Shown here: in pieces, positions 60,676 through 64,000 of the stretch
Numbering within the stretch: position 1 is the stretch's first letter
How the letters are laid out: every line of letters starts with the position of its first letter
Origin: Aphrophora alni
Lineage: Eukaryota; Arthropoda; Insecta; Hemiptera; Aphrophoridae
DNA length: 64,000 nucleotides
NCBI GenBank assembly: GCA_963513935.1
Contig: OY740766.1
Location: 6,479,000-6,542,999, forward strand
Direction of reading: 5' to 3'
Notes under the pieces: model-generated
What the model was told of the DNA's origin: nothing
What the model saw: only the letters and a program-made list of their open reading frames with translations
The model's database searches: none
Position numbers and translations under genes: made by a program

Positions 60676-62666
60676 AGTATACAAGTAAGATAACACACAT
60701 AAGAATACAAATATTTCATAAAAACTGTTCACTTTCTCTATCAATAGAGTATAAAAAGAAGACTGAATTGTTTTAATCTGGGATGGATCTGTGCTGAGTG
60801 TTGAACCACAGATTTATATATATTATATACGTATATATATAAAGCCTGTTGGGAAAGGGAAAAGGATAAAGAATGATTCATCTAAAATTAAGGTTAAGTG
60901 GTTCTCTATATTTTGTGACCCATTGATGAGACAGTTCCCATCTTCTTAGTTCTGAGGAGTTATATTCTGTAGTATAACGTCACAAATTCCATCATAAAAA
61001 GTTAGCCTAAAATAAACGACACCAAAACAAAGCAAAGTTCAATGACCCACAAAGCCAACCAAGAAACCGACACTAAAATATCAGCTGATAGGCCTAAACA
61101 ATTTACGAAAGTAATACACAAGGAAAAACATCATCAATAACTAAATTAACTATGTCAAAACCAATTCACACCCCAAGAATTCACCCAAATCCATATAGAA
61201 ATGGATATTATCAAATATAATTCTCAAATATAGAATAAAGCCTAGACAGAGCCTTGTAACATGAAAACCTATAACCTCACATCTAAACAAACACATTGAA
61301 ACCAATTCCATAATACTATCACAAACACTACACCATAAATTAATATAAGCACTACACATATATATATATATATATAGCCTCAGTAAACAACTATTTTTTA
61401 TTTTAATCATCAGAAGATAGCATATACAATATATGAAGGTAAAACGCATTCCCTATGAACGCCATGTTTTTGTTAGTACAACTAGATCAAAGAAACGACT
61501 ATCACAATCGAAATTAATAAAATCAAATAAAAATAAATAATAAGTCACAATATCTGTTAGAATAGTAAAATAATCCTTAAAGTAAATTTAAGAACATAAA
61601 TAGTAACCGTAAGACCCAAATGTTATATAATTAGAATTAGAACTAGGACTACTTGAGTCATAGATATAAGTACGTCATTCTGTTGGAACGGGAAATTATA
61701 CAATTAACAATAAAATCAGTAAACTCATTTAAGAATCGGCAATGTAAATATGAATAAATATTATCACGAGACCAAAGGCAAAAAAGACATAAAGTAATAT
61801 CAAAATTATAATTTATTCAAGTCAGGAACATCAAATTGTACAAGGCGAAAGAATATTATTTGAGTAACCAAGGGAACGGAAGAACAGTGCATGCTGGGAA
61901 CCGCGGCAACAATTCAATTCAAAAACCGAAGCCAAAAATTCATTCCAATACAAGACTTCAGAGCCCAAAGATGAAAATTTCTATTCGTAATTTTAAAAAT
62001 GATGCCGTCAAGTTTTAGTATGTTAAAACAGTATAAACAGTGGTAAATTCAGTGCTAAATCACACAGAGAGTGGTATCCTCTGTAAATTTAAACATAATA
62101 AAGTCCAGAAACTCTTAATATTGAAAATAAACTTTAACAAATTTTACAATTCATAAGCCTATTTCAAAAAAGAACACCGATCCTAAATCTCAATTTTTCT
62201 TAACTGTAACTTCACAAAATGCGTTAAAAACAGTTTGTTCATGTCTGGTCGAGTGCCTGCCCCGAGAAAATAATAAATATTAATTACTAATATTTATAAA
62301 AGAACTTTGTAATTCTATGATAAAGATATATGTAATGAACCCAAACCTAGAGCTAGCCTGGAATAATTTAACTTTGTAATTAAAGACAATTTAACCTTGT
62401 TGTGTTATTAAAAGAACTCAAAAGCAAATATTATTAATGTTTAACAAGAAATAATTTACTAAAAGAAAATATTTATAATTTAAATGAATAAACAAATGAA
62501 TTTCTATAACTGAAATTATCTGCATTATTGTCAACTTATTTAGTAGTAGTTGAAGACTAGTTGTAGATATTTCAAATAAATTTTTAATAAAGTAACTTCA
62601 CTATTTTGGATTTTATAATAAAGATAAAATATTTTATAACATATAAGAAAAGTATTATGTTATAAA
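60676..62666 (+). other. Downstream WNK intron and probable 5' LTR
   Basis: The segment before the primer-binding site at 62667 should contain the 5' LTR of the Gypsy-like element. AATAAA-type sequences occur near 62,590. I could not fix the LTR start, because the 3' LTR is outside the window. A (TA)n tract lies near 61,360. Confidence 0.5.
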
Positions 62667-62686
62667 TGGCGCCGCAACGATTAGGG
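62667..62686 (+). other. Probable tRNA primer-binding site of the LTR element
   Basis: TGGCGCCGCAACGATTAGG begins with TGG, the complement of a tRNA CCA end. It lies about 265 bases before the gag start, as in Ty3/Gypsy elements. The tRNA was not identified. Confidence 0.65.
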
Positions 62687-62932
62687 CATGAACAAACTGA
62701 GAATTCAACAGAATGACTTAGGTTAAGTAAATATATTATATAAGTAAATTGAAATTAAATTTAAGACAACAATTTAGAAATAAGGATTCATTCAACTTTA
62801 ATTATAAGATTGAACAAATTTAATAGCCTAGAATAAGATATGTATTAGAATTAAGATTAGCCTAATTTCAATTTAGTAATTTATCTATTTAAACTCAAAA
62901 ACATATACCAAAATCAAAAATAATAATTTAAA

Positions 62933-64000
62933 ATGGACGCTAACCAAGAAGAAAGTAGCAAATATAACCTTAGGCCTAAAATTAATCCCACCGGAAAAGC
63001 CAAGGAAGGGAAATTGAAAACCTTTAGAGAGACTATTGATGCCAATGACACTGAACTAAATGTTAGGCCTAACCAAATAGAGGTTATGGAGCAGAGTAGT
63101 GCTAGTAGTGTCCAAGATACAGAACCAAATGTCCCTACGTTATTAGAACAAATGACGCTGTTAATTAACAATCTACAGATTAACATCGACCATAAATTTA
63201 AACAAAATCAGGAAAAACTAGAATTAAAAATGATTCAAAATGAATCCAATTTGAAGGAAAATTTTGAAATAGTCCAGAAAGAAATTACTAATTTAAAGGA
63301 ATGTTTGGCAATACAGATAGCTATAGTAGAAACTCAATTTACAGATAAATTAATTGAAATGGAACAAGCTGTGACAGAGAACAACCAAAGAATAGACAAC
63401 CTAGAAAGTAGATTAGATTCCACAATCAATAGTCAGAGTTTAAATGAGTCCCTAGACCTACAGAAGGCCACAATTGAGAAGCAATTGTTACAAAATAAAA
63501 ATAATGTGATCCATGAGGTAAAAGCTATGATTGCTGAACTACCGAAATCAAATATCGAAAATGCCATACCATCCCATATAAACGTAACTTGTGGAGGTAA
63601 TAGTCAAGAAATCAACAATTTAACTAATCCGATACTTCCTAAATTTAACGGAAGACAGAATAATCCAAATGATTATCTGGATAGATTAACAAGATACTAC
63701 GAGAGGTTAACTTGTCGACAAATCAACCAGATCGGATACAACAGAGACTGTCTATTCGACATAATCGACAACAGTTTAGAGGGTAGTGCTGCTCGGTGGT
63801 GGCAATTAATAAAAGGCGATACTACAAATTTCCAGCAATTCTGCGAAGAATTCCTATCCAAGTTTTGGAATAGGGATGTTCAAAAAGGAATTAGGCAAAA
63901 ACTTGAACTCGAACAATATCGTTTAGGAGGAAAACTCACTCGAAGTGAATACTTCATTGACAGGGTGTTAACAATGAAGTCGATGACTCCCCAACCACCG
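62933..64000 (+). CDS. gag: Ty3/Gypsy-like retrotransposon gag, 356 codons, runs off the window
   Basis: The frame from the ATG at 62933 is open to the last base. Residues 1-80 are polar. Residues 85-195 are rich in Glu, Lys, Gln and Leu in a heptad-like pattern, probably a coiled coil for Gag assembly. Residues 235-340 match the retrotransposon gag (capsid-like) domain, with L-P-K-F-N-G, D-Y-L-D-R-L, A-A-R-W-W-Q-L, F-Q-Q-F-C-E-E-F-L-S-K-F-W and Y-F-I-D-R-V. Gag would package the element's RNA. Any zinc knuckle, protease and polymerase lie beyond the window. The absence of stops contrasts with the other elements here and suggests a young copy. Its composition is less AT-rich than the flanking intron. 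Confidence 0.88.
   Translation, partial: MDANQEESSKYNLRPKINPTGKAKEGKLKTFRETIDANDTELNVRPNQIEVMEQSSASSVQDTEPNVPTLLEQMTLLINNLQINIDHKFKQNQEKLELKMIQNESNLKENFEIVQKEITNLKECLAIQIAIVETQFTDKLIEMEQAVTENNQRIDNLESRLDSTINSQSLNESLDLQKATIEKQLLQNKNNVIHEVKAMIAELPKSNIENAIPSHINVTCGGNSQEINNLTNPILPKFNGRQNNPNDYLDRLTRYYERLTCRQINQIGYNRDCLFDIIDNSLEGSAARWWQLIKGDTTNFQQFCEEFLSKFWNRDVQKGIRQKLELEQYRLGGKLTRSEYFIDRVLTMKSMTPQPP

Noticed and set aside
1..64000. tRNA or rRNA genes
   Set aside because: I saw no cloverleaf with matched A and B boxes and no rRNA-like sequence. A covariance scan (tRNAscan-SE) would be decisive.

Overview
The window looks like an AT-rich insect genome, most simply a hemipteran, though no marker fixes the order. 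One protein-coding gene crosses it from base 1 to at least 60,452 on the + strand: a WNK (with-no-lysine) serine/threonine kinase, of which only the non-catalytic part is here. I placed 17 exons (about 1,510 codons) by homology, splice signals and phase bookkeeping. The reading frame carries through every junction. They run from the end of the first CCT-like (PF2) domain (1-22, 2811-2943) through a polyglutamine exon (10028-11299), an exon of about fourteen 20-residue Thr/Gln/Tyr repeats (15976-17487), the second CCT-like domain (24404-24620, 26930-27067), an R-F-L-V motif that should dock SPAK/OSR1/Fray kinases (50369-50425), and a chain of disordered exons to 60452. The kinase domain lies upstream and the C-terminus downstream. 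A 285-base stretch at 49386-49670 may be an alternative exon.

The introns hold mobile-element debris. Recognised pieces are: a Tc1/mariner remnant with both terminal repeats (4351-5176); an intronless, decayed matrix metalloproteinase copy (about 7757-8993); a tRNA-derived SINE candidate (12935-13045); long-TIR elements (21.66-22.86 kb and 27.85-29.31 kb); pogo/Tigger-like and piggyBac-like transposase debris (25.0-26.25 kb); a 50-bp tandem array (32.75-33.5 kb); a TTAA-flanked piggyBac-type MITE whose empty site can be inferred from sister repeats (35305-35989); an unidentified decayed reading frame (38.28-38.87 kb); Penelope-like C-terminal remnants in a head-to-head inverted pair (39.17-40.11 kb); an internally deleted Tigger/pogo element (45127-46230) carrying a nested foldback; a DD41D-spaced Tc1/mariner transposase with a late frameshift (54.7-55.6 kb); and the 5' part of a Ty3/Gypsy-like LTR retrotransposon with an open gag frame running off the window end (62667-64000).

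The most unusual observation is a set of hammerhead-ribozyme-like cores. One, on the - strand at 42499-42543, is complete: perfect 6-bp stem I, CUGAAGA, hairpin II, GAAA, a 2-bp stem III and a GUC cleavage triplet. Others sit at the inner ends of three foldback elements, at about 20.2, 30.65 and 48.93 kb. The 30.6-kb foldback has arms of 95 bp that are perfectly complementary. Together with the Penelope-like remnants, this suggests a ribozyme-bearing retroelement family that generates head-to-head foldback copies. I saw no tRNA, rRNA or CRISPR array.
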